Shown: piece by piece, positions 30,892 through 43,041 of the stretch
Layout: every line of letters starts with the position of its first letter
How positions within the stretch are numbered: the stretch's first letter is position 1
Notes under the pieces: generated by a model
What the model was told of the DNA's origin: nothing
What the model saw: the letters and a program-made list of their open reading frames with translations, nothing else
The model's database searches: none
Translations under genes and position numbers: made by a program
DNA from: Bretschneidera sinensis
Taxonomy: Eukaryota > Streptophyta > Magnoliopsida > Brassicales > Akaniaceae
DNA length: 64,000 nucleotides
Assembly: GCA_023935145.1 (NCBI GenBank)
Contig: CM043700.1
Location: 70,197,120 to 70,261,119, forward strand
Reading direction: 5' to 3'

Positions 30892-33800
30892 ATGGAAATG
30901 GCTTCGAGTCCTCGAACCGTAGAGGAGATCTTCAAGGATTACAGTGGTAGAAGAGCTGGCGTTGTTCGTGCTTTAACTTATGGTACTTCTCTCTCTCTCT
31001 CTCTCTTTCGTTCGCTACATATATAGTTTATCTCTCTATTAAGTACATGTGACCTTGGTGTCTGATTTGGCTTTGTCTCAGATGTGGATGAGTTCTATGG
31101 ACTCTGTGATCCAGGTAATTTGTAATTCTCGTTTAGAATTCCATTTTAGGTTACAGTTGAAATCTAGTATATTTTGTCGTTTTGGATTTCAGATAAAGCC
31201 AATCTAAGAATTTGGTTAGTCCAGTAGCAACCGAAAGAAAGTAAAGTAGAGTTTTTTTTTTTTTTTTTGAGGGAATTTAAGTAGAGAATTTTGAAGCAAG
31301 CACACTATCTTTGTTTCTTTTTTTGGTGAGAGGATGAAAAAGATTAGAATCGGATTCTGTTAAATTTTGAAAATTTACAGACTCGGAAATTCACAGAAAC
31401 AGTTTCTAGGGCTAAAGCAAGATAATTCAATTTCATTAAATTGGAATTGTGGAGTAACTCTAAGTCCTCCACCTTGATAACTGAAGAAATTTAATAAAAT
31501 TGATCGTTCTGGTTTGTCTCAAAGTGAAGAACCAAAAGTTTGAAGGGAACAGTTCCTTCTCTTTTCCCAAAAAAGGGGTATCTTCAGAGACCAAACAGAG
31601 CTTTAGATCATTGGTTCTTCTGCATTTTTTAATATATATATATATATATAGTGAAGAATTTTCTTTTATTCTTCTTTATTTGGTTAGATAAGGAGAATTT
31701 GTGCCTGTATGGACATCCAAATGAAACCTGGGAAGTAACTCTGCCAGCCGAGGAAGTTCCACCAGAGCTTCCTGAGCCAGCACTTGGGATTAATTTTGCA
31801 AGAGATGGAATGCACCGCAAAGATTGGCTTTCACTGGTTGCGGTGCACAGTGATTCGTGGTTGCTTTCTGTGGCGTTCTATCTTGGAGCCCGTCTTAACC
31901 GCAATGAAAGGTACACTTAATGGCTTTGCTCATGCTGCATGCATGCATGTGATCATGGTGATAAGTTTAGGTTGTCGTGGTTGTTGCACTGGGCAGGGAA
32001 ATGATTGGAGCTCACATGAAATTGAAATGCTCCATTTTTGTATTGATAATTTTCAGTAGAAAACCATCAAATGGATGGGTCATTCAGAGAGGAAGCATGT
32101 TGCTTCCTTAGGGCGACACCAGTTCAAATCTGCAAGCATTAAATTCATCTTGAGGAGAGAGAGCCTTTACGGTTATCTAGTTCAGTCAATAATATTTTGT
32201 CACTTATAAACAAAAAATGATACTCTCTCTATTCTGTTTTGTTTGTCCGTCTTTCCATTTTGGGATGTCCCAAAATATTGTCCACTTTGAACAATTAACG
32301 CATAGTAGATTTTTTAACTTTCTTGATTTGCCTTTATAGATAAAAACATTTTACACTACTTTAAAAAAGGAAGAAAGACATGAAAAAAACTCAGGGTTAC
32401 CAATATTCAATAAGGTGTAATTTTAGAAATACATTATTGTTTATTTGAGGAGCAATGCATTTAATCATATTCCCATAAAAAAATGGAAGTCCAAATAGGC
32501 AAATATGGACAAACAAAATGCGACAAAGGGAGTATATGATCACTTCACAAATCTCTTAAGTAGAATTATGACATCGTATCCTTTTGGAGTAATTAGAGCC
32601 TTGATTCAGTACTCGGTTCGGTATATTTGCTGTTCATTCTGTCACTATCAGTAAGGTTAATCCTTTTTCAATCATGGGAAAGCTAGGATGTTCTTTGTAG
32701 TCATTTCCTTACGCAATATTCGGAAAGACTATCTTGCGCTGACTATTCTCCTTTTGGAAAATTTTAATCAGCTGAGCTGGGCTACAATCTTCATGATTAT
32801 TTTCTACCTTTCATTGCTTTTGTTTTCCTATACAACATGACCGATAAATCATGTTACTAAGTACTCACTTTGGTTTCTTTGTCATTGTTCATTTTTGATG
32901 CAATATTTTTAAGATTTTGTTACTTTAGTTGTAATTTTTTAATTAGGAGGCAGTAGAGTGTACATATCAATAATAATAATAAAAATGGCAATACAGTGAG
33001 ATACATGAAATTCCCATGTAAAGAAGATATATGGTAGAAATCGGATAAGTTATGCTCAGTGGACCTCTTGGTCTCATCTCCTTTTTGCTGATGATACAAT
33101 TATTTTTTGTGGGGCAGAAGCTTATCAAATCTTGCATCTTTGGTGTGTTCTCCTTTGTTTTGAAGTAGTCTCAGGACTCAAGGTCATTCTTGGTAAGAGT
33201 GATTTGATCCCTCTCGTTGAGAATATTAATGGTCGTTTTCTTGTTAGCTTGTTGGGGTGCAATGTGGAGACACTTCCTTTTACTTATCTTGGCCTCCCAC
33301 TTGGTGCCAAATTTAAAGATTTAAGTGCATGGAACCCCGTTGTGGAGAGGTTTGAAAAGCGGTTAGCCGGATAGAAGAACTGATTGCTCTCTAAAGAAGG
33401 AAGGGTCACTCTCATTAAAACTCTCTAGCATTCCTATCTATTTTATGTCCTTATTTCCTATCCCGAGTGTTGTGGCTAAGAGATTGGAGGATATCCAAAA
33501 GATATTTCTTTGGGGCAATGTAGGGGAGGACCACAAATATCAATTGTTGAGATGAGGAGTGGTTAAGCAACCACTTGATAGAGAGGGGGGTGGGGCTTGG
33601 CATAAAATCCCTTACCTTGTTTAATAAAGCTCTCTTGGGAGAGGAATCAATTTTGGAGAAATGTGGTGGAAGCTAAGTATGGGATGGATTCTTGTGGGTG
33701 GATGTCTAAGAAAGACTTGAGTCCATGTCTTTCGGTGTAGGAGTGTGGAAATGGATTCATAATGGATGGGAAGACTTGGGTCCATGTCTTTCGGTGAAAG

Positions 33801-36547
33801 TTGGTTATGGGAGGAGAACCCGACTTTGGCATGATACGTGGTTCGGGAACATGCCTCTTAAAAGCTGATTCTCGGAGATCTTTGCAACTGTGAGGGATAA
33901 ATATGCTCTTATTTCTCTTGTATCTCAGTGATTAATGATGCTATTTCATGGGATGTGCCTTTCATCCGAAATGTTCATGATTGGGAGGTTGCTAGGGTGC
34001 ACAGTTTTTTGGAATCTTTGTATAGTTATAAGTTGGATTTATCTAAAGGGGATACGATCAGTTGGAAGGATAGCTTTGGTAAAGGTTTTGAGGTGAAATC
34101 TTTCTATAAATTCCTTGTGGCCGAGGCTCATGCGGATGGTTCTCCAACTTTACTTGGAAAGCAATTTGGTGCTCTGGCACCCCAAGAAAAGTGAGTTTCT
34201 TTGGTTGGGAAGCCTCTTGGGATAAGATTCTCACTTTAGATAATTTGCAAAGGAGGGGGAAGTATTGGTGAATCAGTGTTTCATGTGCAAAGGATGCGGT
34301 GAGTACGTGTTTCATCTTTTGATGGAGTGTTCCTTGGCTAAAGCCTTGTGAGAGATGGCTTACAAGTAGAGGTGACAAACGAGTCGGGTCGGGTCAATTT
34401 GGTTCGGGTCAGATCGAATTCGGGTCATATTGAGTAGCGGGTCAGGTACGGGTCATTTCAATCTGGGGTAATATGGGGTCTTGGGTCATGTCGGGTTGGG
34501 TCGGGTTTAGGTCATTTCGAGTTCGGTTTGTATCGGGTCTCGGGCTGGGTCGAGTCAGGTCAGGTCAACAAAATATATATTTAATATTAATTAAAAAAAT
34601 ATTTTATTTACATATAATAGGACTAAACAAGTTACATTGCCGAATCTGTAAAAATTAATTAATAATAAATCAATACTTAATGTTTAAATAATATATTTAA
34701 TTTTTGAATGCCATATGCAATGCTATGACTTTTAGTCCCAAAGTTCAATTTCAAATTATCTCAGACAATTGGTCCACAAAGTGATTATCACTAGTAACAT
34801 CTTATATCATATTTTGGAGATTAAATTTCATATAATCATTTAATTCCATCCTATTTTTTCAGGACAACTAAAAATAAAATTTTATTGCGACCTTAAGAAC
34901 AATGCAAAATTTACTAATTTTCTCGATTTTTCATTTGAAGTCAATGAGATTATTCATATTAATAGAATGTTGAATCATGCACATCAACTCATGTAAATTA
35001 ATAATTAATTAATCATGATATAATTTATTTTATTTGGCAATTAGTAAATTAACTATTATACCAGTTTTAGAAAGCAAATTGTTTTTTATAAAAAAATATA
35101 TTTTCAAGTCATTTCGAGTCGGGTCGTTTCGGGTTCAGGTCGTTTTGGATCGTTCGGGTCGGGTTCGGGTCATTTTGAATCCGAGTCATTTCGGATTTCA
35201 GGTCACTTTGGTTAGGTTCAGGTCGGGTTCGGGTAATATTATTTTGAAGCATTTTCGGGTCGGGTAGGGTTTTCGGGTCAAGTCATATTTTGCTACATTA
35301 CAAGGTTTTGGGGGTTAAGTGGAGTTTTTTCGGATCTGTAAAAAATGAAGTGTGGGTTTGGAGTGTGTTTCAAGCTTTCAAGAATTTCAAAAAAGCTTAC
35401 TCTATGATCCCCTTTCAATCTTTTGGATAGTTTGGATGGTGAGAAATCAAAGAGCTTTTGAAGGCATAGAGAAACCTATTAATGTAATTAGGGAAAGGTG
35501 GGTCAACGACTTTATTTTTTGGGTCAAAGGGAATTCTTTTGTAAATGAAGTTGATATAGTTGATTTTGTGGAGTTTCTTTCTTTTAGATAATCTTTGTAC
35601 TTGGGTTGCACCTCTTTGGTGCGTTCTTTTAATACAATTCACTTATCAAAAAAAAAAAAAAAAAAAAAAAACAAATGGACCTCTGGTACTGGGAATTTCC
35701 AACACCTCATGAAGTGCTGGAGGGTAATCATGCCACAGGATGTGGGTTTCAATTCACTGTAACTGCATTATGTTCAGGTTTGCTAGTTGGGTGGGGGGTA
35801 CAAAGAGGAACACAAGCAGTTCTTTGATAATCTTTGGTGTCTAATGCTGTTAGGCAGGGCATGAATATCATCATAGGCATATTGCAATGCTATTTCTGTT
35901 CATGTTCTGTAAGTTCTAATGAATTGTATGCTATGTGACTACTTAACTCTTCACAGGAAACGTCTATTTAGCCTGATTAATGATCTGCCCACAGTCTTTG
36001 AAGTAGTGACTGAAAGAAAGCCTATCAAAGATAAGCCCAGTGTGGATAGTGGAAGCAAATCTCGGGGCAGCACAAAGGTGTGATGGATCAAACTTAATTT
36101 AAAGCTTTTTAATTCTCCATACATCCACAATGTTCTCAAAGTCAATCAACCTCCTTTTGCTTACTATTGCTCTTCGAGGCTCTGTTTGTTACTACATAAT
36201 TAAATTAGAGAAAGATGATTTTCAGAATTACCTTTTCTTGGTATAATATGCATACTTATTGCTGTAACCATTGACTGAGTTTATCTTCTCTGTAGAGATC
36301 AAGTGATGGACAAGTGAAGAACACCCTGAAGCTTGCAGACGAGGGTTTCGAGGACGAGGAAGATGAACATAGTGAAACCCTCTGTGGGTGCTGCGGAGGA
36401 AACTATAGCCCAGAGGAGTTTTGGATTGGTTGTGATGTCTGCGAGAGGTGGTTCCATGGGAAGTGCGTGAAGATAACACCTGCAAAAGCTGAGAGTATTA
36501 AGCAATACAAATGCCCATCTTGCAGCATGAAGAGGGGGAGGCAGTAA
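30892..36547 (+). CDS. Alfin-like PHD-finger histone reader, 239 aa
   Basis: Five exons: 30892-30982, 31082-31114, 31688-31910, 35957-36077 and 36296-36547. All are GT-AG and in phase, totalling 720 nt with the stop. The N-terminal Alfin domain spans about residues 5-140: [20 protein letters not shown], then [20 protein letters not shown] and [20 protein letters not shown]. An acidic Ser-rich linker follows. The PHD finger has ligands C186/C189, C202/C205, H210/C213 and C229/C232, with Y193, W199 and W208 available for an aromatic cage. Family members bind H3K4me2/3 and act in chromatin regulation and stress response in the nucleus. Length is near the usual 240-260. The alternative ATG two codons in is equally possible. 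Intron 3 (4 kb) contains a LINE with a nested insertion, and an (AT)n/(CT)n-rich intron 1-2 region. Confidence 0.95.
33073..35672 (+). mobile_element. 5'-truncated L1-type LINE in Alfin-like intron 3, with poly(A) and inferred target-site duplication
   Basis: Starts inside the reverse transcriptase at [13 protein letters not shown] (FADD catalytic box, about 33085). Then [18 protein letters not shown] and V-V-E-R-F-E-K-R. A zinc-binding region follows at 33928-34360 and the tail W-M-V-R-N-Q-R-A-F at about 35430-35460. It ends in a run of more than 20 A at 35649-35671. TGGACCTCTTGGT at 33060-33072 and TGGACCTCTGGT at 35676-35687 flank it and are best read as a target-site duplication. ORFs carry frameshifts and stops. 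A 0.93 kb element is nested at 34367-35297. Confidence 0.9.
34367..35297. mobile_element. GGGTCGGGT-rich insertion nested in the LINE (probable hAT-type, non-autonomous)
   Basis: The flanks are CTTACAAG (left, ending 34366) and ATTACAAG (right, 35297-35304). Seven of eight bases match, a size typical of hAT target sites. The element starts TAGAGGTGACAAACGAGTCG and ends TTTTGCTAC. Both ends consist of degenerate GGGTCGGGTCATTT-type repeats on the same strand, with an AT-rich centre. No transposase. LINE coding potential resumes on the right side, which confirms the nesting. Confidence 0.7.
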
Positions 36548-37278
36548 TAGTCACTAAAACCTAGCAATGGGTAATCGACGGTGTTGTTTCAGTGGCTTAA
36601 AAATAGTAGAGCTATAAGTAATGTAATGAATTTCTCCTTGTAATGTTTGTAGTATAGTAGATGCTTTCAAAGGGGTTGAAGTCCACCTTCCCTAGTTAAC
36701 CTTGCTTAAATTTTTATTTAACTTAAAAGAATTTGTTAATTTATGACAAGTGCATGAATAATATATGCACAATTGGTATATGTTCTTGTATTACTCGATA
36801 GTTGATACTTCAGGGTCTGATCTCATCGCATGTTGATCAAATCCGTTGCATCTGATGTTATTTTTCAGCTGTGGAAATAAACCCTTCACTCATGGCTTGT
36901 AACTTGCCTTAAACACAGGCCGATTGACTTTTGGTGGCTCCGGCCGAATTCAACCCATGCAGCCTTATTGGTTGACTTGGGTAAGTTTGTCACAGAGTTT
37001 TCCACTATTTCTTGGATTTCCTCACCAGAAATTGAAGTAGAAATCAGAAGCTTTGAGTTTGTAATGATTTGGACTCTGCCAAAACTTGGTTTGTTCCGAC
37101 AGTTAAAGACAACATGCGGCATATGATCCTAATCAATCTGTCTTGGACTTCATCGCCACCATAGTGTTTTTCTTCTATTAACAACTGTATTTGTCTTGGT
37201 CCGTGTCTCTATAATCCCCTCCTACAAGGAGGCAGTTGCTCAGGCAATGCTTGAGCCACTTGGTCGCCTAACTTCAAT
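36548..37278. other. 3' UTR of the Alfin-like gene and upstream region of the MYB-CC gene
   Basis: The two genes lie head to tail with 731 bp between their coding ends. A 78-codon minus-strand frame (36886-37122) has no recognised family and no splice support. No TATA box is clear before 37279. Confidence 0.4.
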
Positions 37279-39338
37279 ATGAGTTCGAGTCGCTCAGATG
37301 GCACTGGCAAGGAACGGTTACGTTGGACACAAGAGCTTCATGATCGGTTTGAGGACGCCGTTAATCAGCTTGGTGGTCCTGATAGTAAGTATGCAGTTAT
37401 AAAAGTTAACTTGTAGGAAATAACAACTTCCATGTTTTGTTGGCCAATATATTTAGAAGGAATATATGAGTTGTAGGTATCTTATGATTTGTGGTTTGGG
37501 TTTTATGATTTGTTTGTCAGGGGCAACACCAAAAGGGATCTTGAAGGCTATGAGTATTGAAGGACTAACGATTTACCATGTCAAAAGCCATTTGCAGGTA
37601 GGCTCTCTCTCTAAGCGCCCATATGGTTTATTTAGCTGTTTTATAACGATAATCATATTTCTAAGGCATGCTACAAACAATCATGACTGTCCAATTTTAA
37701 ATGTGTGTAAATCAAGCATGTTTTTTCACGTCTCACTTGCACGATTGGTGTATATGCACGTTAGAATCATGCAGCTGCAACAATCGCGATTGTCTCGAGT
37801 ACTCCTCTTTTATTTCCTAGTTGCTCTCTTGGAGAGTTTTGATTATCGTTATGGCCAGTGTCAGCAGTTTTAGGTTAGTTGCCACTTGAATTTCAAGGTA
37901 GTACTTCTTATTGGAGTATAGTTTTGAAGAGCAGTGCTACCGTCATGTGACTGACAGCCAGGACTGTACCCGTGTGGCGCAGATGCACGGCTCACGCACA
38001 TCCAGTTGCCCGTGGCACAGTGCAATTGTATCCGTCTTCCACGATTGACGATAGAATTCTTTATCTTTGAAAGTTAAAGTTAACAAGCATACTAATACTG
38101 AAACTTGATATCATTCTGGACTGCATGTATCTACTTCTCTTTTTGCTTTTAACTGTCACTTGTGCATATATATATATATATATGCAAAAATTTTGATATT
38201 ACCTAATTTCTTGTACTTTTTCAGAAATACAGGATCACAAAATTTATTCCAGAATCAACTACTAGTGAGTTTGGAAGACTTTCATTTTAAACTTTTATTT
38301 ATTGGTGACAATTTTTCTTTAAAAGAAAAAAAAAAGGAAAATTTATTGCTTCCCTATAACCTTGTTTTATTGCAGAAAAGTTTGAGAGAAGAAATATTTC
38401 AGAAATACTGCCAAATTTTGGTACAACATCGTAAGTCATCTCTTCTTTACCAATTTGATTTGAGGACATCATGAAATTTGATAAAATCATATTTTTAACT
38501 ATAAGCTTAACTGTGTTTTCTTTGCTGTTTCTGCATAAATCTTTGTAGTGGTGCTCAACTTAATGAGGCCTTACAAATGCATATGGAAGTTCAAAGGCGA
38601 CTGAGTGGTCAACTTGAGGTGCATAAAAAAATACATGAATAAATTCTAACTTTGATTGAATTTCTCATAAGAATTTTTACTTTTTCCTTTCCCTTACGCC
38701 TTGTTTCGATTGAGGGAAATGAATGGGTACATTTATTTCTTGTTTGAGAGTTTTTTATTTTTATTTTTATTTTTTTTTTATAAAAAAATGGAAATGAGAG
38801 GATATAAGGTACTCTTCTCCTCATTCCCTCTCCTCTTCCTCGATTCAAACATACCATTAGAAAGATAAAAACTGAATAATCTGTATGTCTTTTAATGACA
38901 GATTTTGGTGATTTTATATTGAAGGTGCAAAGGAGCTTGAAACTCAAAATTGAAGCACAAGGAAGATTCCTTGAGAGATTCACAGAGGAGCATCGAAACC
39001 GGGCAACTATTACAAAAGCTAGCAGAACTTTCTCTCCCTTATCACTTCCTTTACTCTGTGAGGAATCTGAATCAAATGGAAAGGAATTCGAATCTGATTG
39101 TGAGGCTGAAAAAACTGAAATAGAATCCGGAGAAGGAATTCGAGTTCATAAGAGGCCTAGGGTTGATCAAGATAATGTTCTGCAGCCAATATTTAAACTT
39201 GCTTCACTTAATCCAGATTCCTATAACCGAAACATGCTTCTCTCTAAAGAAGAAAATATTTCATATCCTGCCCATGATATCAGCTTTCCTTGGAATGTTA
39301 CAACCTGTCCATCACCTCTAGTGCCTAGCTATTTGTGA
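37279..39338 (+). CDS. MYB-CC (GARP, PHR1-like) transcription factor, 253 aa
   Basis: Six exons: 37279-37384, 37521-37597, 38225-38264, 38376-38430, 38549-38618 and 38925-39338. GT-AG junctions with matching phases give 762 nt with the stop. The GARP/MYB DNA-binding domain covers about residues 11-65: R-L-R-W-T-Q-E-L-H-D-R-F, then A-V-N-Q-L-G-G-P-D, A-T-P-K-G-I-L-K and the signature SHLQKYR at 58-64. The MYB-CC coiled coil follows at about 97-135 (L-N-E-A-L-Q-M-H-M-E-V-Q-R-R-L, then L-E-V-Q-R-S-L-K-L-K-I-E-A-Q-G-R-F-L), used for dimerisation. The C-terminus (about 150-253) is acidic and Ser-rich. Family members act as nuclear regulators, the best-known ones in phosphate starvation through P1BS sites. 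The short N-terminus suggests a PHL8-like member rather than PHR1 itself. That subfamily call is inference. Confidence 0.92.
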
Positions 39339-39942
39339 ATTTTGTAAAATAAAAATAAAAATATAATGGCTATTTCCTGGAGATACTTCATTGTTTTCAT
39401 GGTTATTCAAAATATTGAAATATTTTAAAAGCCATGGAAGTGATCAAAAATCTCGAGTGATAATTGTATCAGAATAAAATCTACCTATGCTTTTAAGAGT
39501 GATATGGATTGCTAATATTTCATGTGGGTTTGTTGAGCATGCATTGCTCATGATGTATTTTAAATAAATAAACAATCATACTTTATTACAGTTTTGTGAA
39601 ATTTTACCATCTTGATACTATTGTTAGGCACCATTTATGTTAGTTTTTGATCAGAGATTAGGGACTTTTCATTGATTCATTCGTTTTATTTTAATTTCAG
39701 TATCCAAACCACATAATTTAATTATAACATTTATTAATTTTGATATTGTTTTCAGAAACAAGTTTTAGAGTAGTATTATTTTCAAAAGCAGGGTCTATTC
39801 TTTAATACATTTATTTATTATTTTTATAAAAAAAAATGTTTCCGGAACAATTTTGAAGAACTTGATAAAACACAATTAAGAAGTATAGAATAAGTGTTTT
39901 TTCATTAAAATATATCAAATGCGATAAACTCATAAACATACA

Positions 39943-40009
<67 letters not shown>

Positions 40010-40449
40010 TTTACCATATGTAATGATATATTGGAAAACAATTTTATCAAGTCAGTGATAATTAACTATTTTACATTAATTAAGTGCTAAATTTAATCAT
40101 TCTTCTTGAAAATAGTTGATGTGAAAATTATTCAATATTATAGGAATATTGTTCATTTCTCTTACATTCATGTGAACCATATAAAAATTTATTGGATAGA
40201 ATGTTGCTCATTGCATGTGAGGAAACATATTAAAATATAAATAAATAAGAGTCTTGTTGCTCATTGCCCTAAGGGTAATGGCTAAGAAATAATTAATATG
40301 GTAATTGCAATGTAATTAACTAAGAATAAAAAAGTAGCGCTTAATGTTTACTTGATTATTTTTTAGTTGGATTCATATCCTCTCTATTTTAATTCTACCA
40401 AATAAACCCTTATACACACAAATGTATATATGGCACATGCATGCATAGT

Positions 40450-40481
<32 letters not shown>

Positions 40482-40780
40482 TTCATAGATACATGCATGC
40501 ATATATACATACATATGCATGTATACATGCACATACACACATACATTCATACACACATACAAACATAAATACATATATACATACACACGTATATATTCCC
40601 TTACTATATATAAGGACATATTTGGAAACAATCTTTTCAAGTCAATGACCATGAATTATTTTACATTAATTAAGTACTAAATATGATTACTATCATTCTT
40701 GAAAACTGGTTCGTGGAGGTAGTTGAATATACTTTGACTAATGCTCACATTTGATAAGAAATAATTAGCCATTTCTTGTT
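39339..40780. other. AT-rich flank with microsatellites and a duplicated 140-bp block
   Basis: An (AT)n run of nearly 60 bp lies at 39946-40003, and a TATA/CACA/TACATACA-rich tract at 40449-40595. The sequences right after them, 40008-40140 and 40596-40737, align well (ATATTTGGAAA-CAAT-TT-TCAAGTCA, then ATTATTTTACATTAATTAAGT). They are two copies of one block, each preceded by its own microsatellite. The ORFs over the tracts are repeat artefacts. Confidence 0.75.
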
Positions 40781-40939
40781 GGTTAAAGTTTTGGAAATAA
40801 TTGGTAACTCAATTAGGGTGGTCTCCGTTATATACTTGGCAAAGCATATGGGAGTTGAAGTGGGTGTTGGAGTTGGGGCTCCGCTGGGGTATTGGGAATG
40901 GGAGGATGGTCCGGATTTGGGAAGACGAATGATTGCCTA

Positions 40940-41346
40940 TGTTAGAATTTCTACAAAGAATTCATAAAAATCCACAAGGATCACCATAGAAGAATATAGA
41001 ATCCTCTTGTATGGCTCAGGTACGTCTCCTTTCAAATTCCTCGGAATGCTAGCTTTCTGACGAGAGAAATTGTGTTTTCTATACTCGGGAGAATGGTGAA
41101 ATTGCTAAGTGTTGGAATAAAAAAAGGGGACCAAGTCATGCCTTTATATAGCGATCTATTGGCCTATTCAATATAGGTCAAATGGTCAACTATGGCACAC
41201 ACTAGCTAGTCCATATTATACAATTAGAGTATTAGGCCCATCAAGCCCATCGTATGTCTCACTTAATAGAAAATTCCCTTAGCTTATTTATTGTAAAACT
41301 CAAAAGCCTAATTAATATAAGCCCATACTCATGAAAGTTTCTAACA
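40940..41346 (-). repeat. Copia LTR (3' LTR in element orientation)
   Basis: 407 bp, TGTTAGAA...TTCTAACA. It pairs with the right LTR over shared segments such as ATGCCTTTATATAG-GATCTA and AATTAATATAAGCCCAT. It lacks an approximately 80-bp stretch present in the right copy near 47175-47255. Confidence 0.9.
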
Positions 41347-42846
41347 TTCTCTCACTTGGGCAACATTAATTAAGATTAATTTTTTAAAACAAATTTTCTC
41401 TTTTTAAAAAATGACTCTTAAGCTAAGTCAATTTTAAAGTTTATGTGCACATTTTAAAATAGTGGTCTAGAGACTATTTTAATTGTCAATCATGTCCAAT
41501 GGAGTCCTCAACACCGAATAATAGCGGTAACTGCATCTTTTAAACGACACAGGACCTTCCATGGTCACAAGAGCCAATAAACTCCATCGACAATGATCCA
41601 ATATGGTAGTGTGGCAATTGGATAACATTCACTAAGTGGTCCCTTTATATATTATCCCTTTGTCAGTCACTTTCAATTTTCTCTTCCTTAAGTGGCACAA
41701 TCACACTAAAGAAAATTCTTTATCGTATGTCTTATCTTTAATATATCAAGATATACTTTATGTATCATAAAACATACTTTTAAGGGCAATAACTGAATGC
41801 TCCCTAGCCTTTTTCTCAAGATTGACACAAATCTTAAGACTTTAAGTGGATTTATATGACATGTCAACATTATATAACAATCATATGCTAAATATAACTG
41901 TAATGTCAGAAACTTTATTAAATTGTATGCAATAGACATATTTAATATAATCAAGTACATCACCAAAGGATGTAATCAATTGAAGTATATCAGCAAATGA
42001 TATAAAGAACAATACAAACAGATATAGTGAATGCAACACCTCCCACTAACTAGTATATCCATAAGATACTTTAAGTTCATACTTGATTGCATGTCACTTT
42101 ATTACATTAGGGCAAAGACCCTTAGTTAGAGCCTTAGCAACCGAAGTATTTGTTCTATTATTATTTTTTTTTTGTAATGTCACCCTACTTTATTAATTTA
42201 CTTAATTGTCAAAAAAATTGCCTCAAATTCTTAGACCCCTTGAATCCTTAATTATTATTAAATAACAATTTTAACCACAATACAAATGTATGGTCCTAGC
42301 AATAGATATAACCATAAACGACTCAACAACTTAATTCTTCAATCAAGAAGTTTGTGTGGCAGGTTAAATCATGCTACAACTTTAGCTTAGAAGAAACAAT
42401 AAGTGTCTTCTTGACATTTTCTTAAACTAGCACTTTTTGCCTTTATAACCATATAATTTGATAAGAACTTCCTTTTATACTTACAAATGATAAAGTTTGA
42501 ATCCATATACTTCGCCATCTCATGATTTTGAGAATTTTTGTAAATAGTTTGAAATAATGGGACCTCTTTATGTACCTCATGACTTTTTATGCACCCATAT
42601 AGTAAATTGGATCCTTAAGGGGCCAAGAAGAACTTATGTCTTTCCAGGATCTTTTATGTTAGAATGCCTAGAAATTAGTTGCTTAACTTTATGCAAAGGT
42701 CATAAGACATTATCAACCAGCAAGATTTCATCCTCATCCAAGATAAAGAAGGAAACTTTCTCCCACTAACTTTGAAATATATTCACTAATTTTACATTTT
42801 TTCTCAGCAAAACTTTATAAAGTTTCTTTATCATCAAATTTTAGAT

Positions 42847-43041
42847 TCAACTGTCTAGAGGCTTGGTTTGAACTCTTATATAGACTTTTGTGTCTACATA
42901 TACAATGATTTTTACTATCTTCTTTAAATTCCTTAAGTTGTACCATATATAATTTTTTATAAAGTCTCCATACAGGAAATCACTTTTCATTTCCATTTGA
43001 TGTAGCTCAAAAACTTGATGAGCTACTAGCTTCATGATCAC
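42847..43041 (-). pseudogene. Copia reverse transcriptase remnant
   Basis: The minus-strand frame contains E-L-H-Q-M-E-M-K-S-D-F-L-Y-G-D, clearly the Copia RT motif of the form L-x-Q-M-D-V-K-x-A-F-L-x-G-D. The usual Asp and Ala positions have changed and the frame is cut short. It confirms the family and minus orientation of the surrounding element. The rest of pol and gag in 41347-47112 is too decayed to delimit. Confidence 0.65.

Noticed and set aside
36886..37122. 78-codon minus-strand frame between the Alfin-like and MYB-CC genes
   Set aside because: No family resemblance or splice sites; lies where a UTR or promoter is expected.
40430..40652. Frames over the TATA/CACA/TACATA tract
   Set aside because: Pure microsatellite translation.
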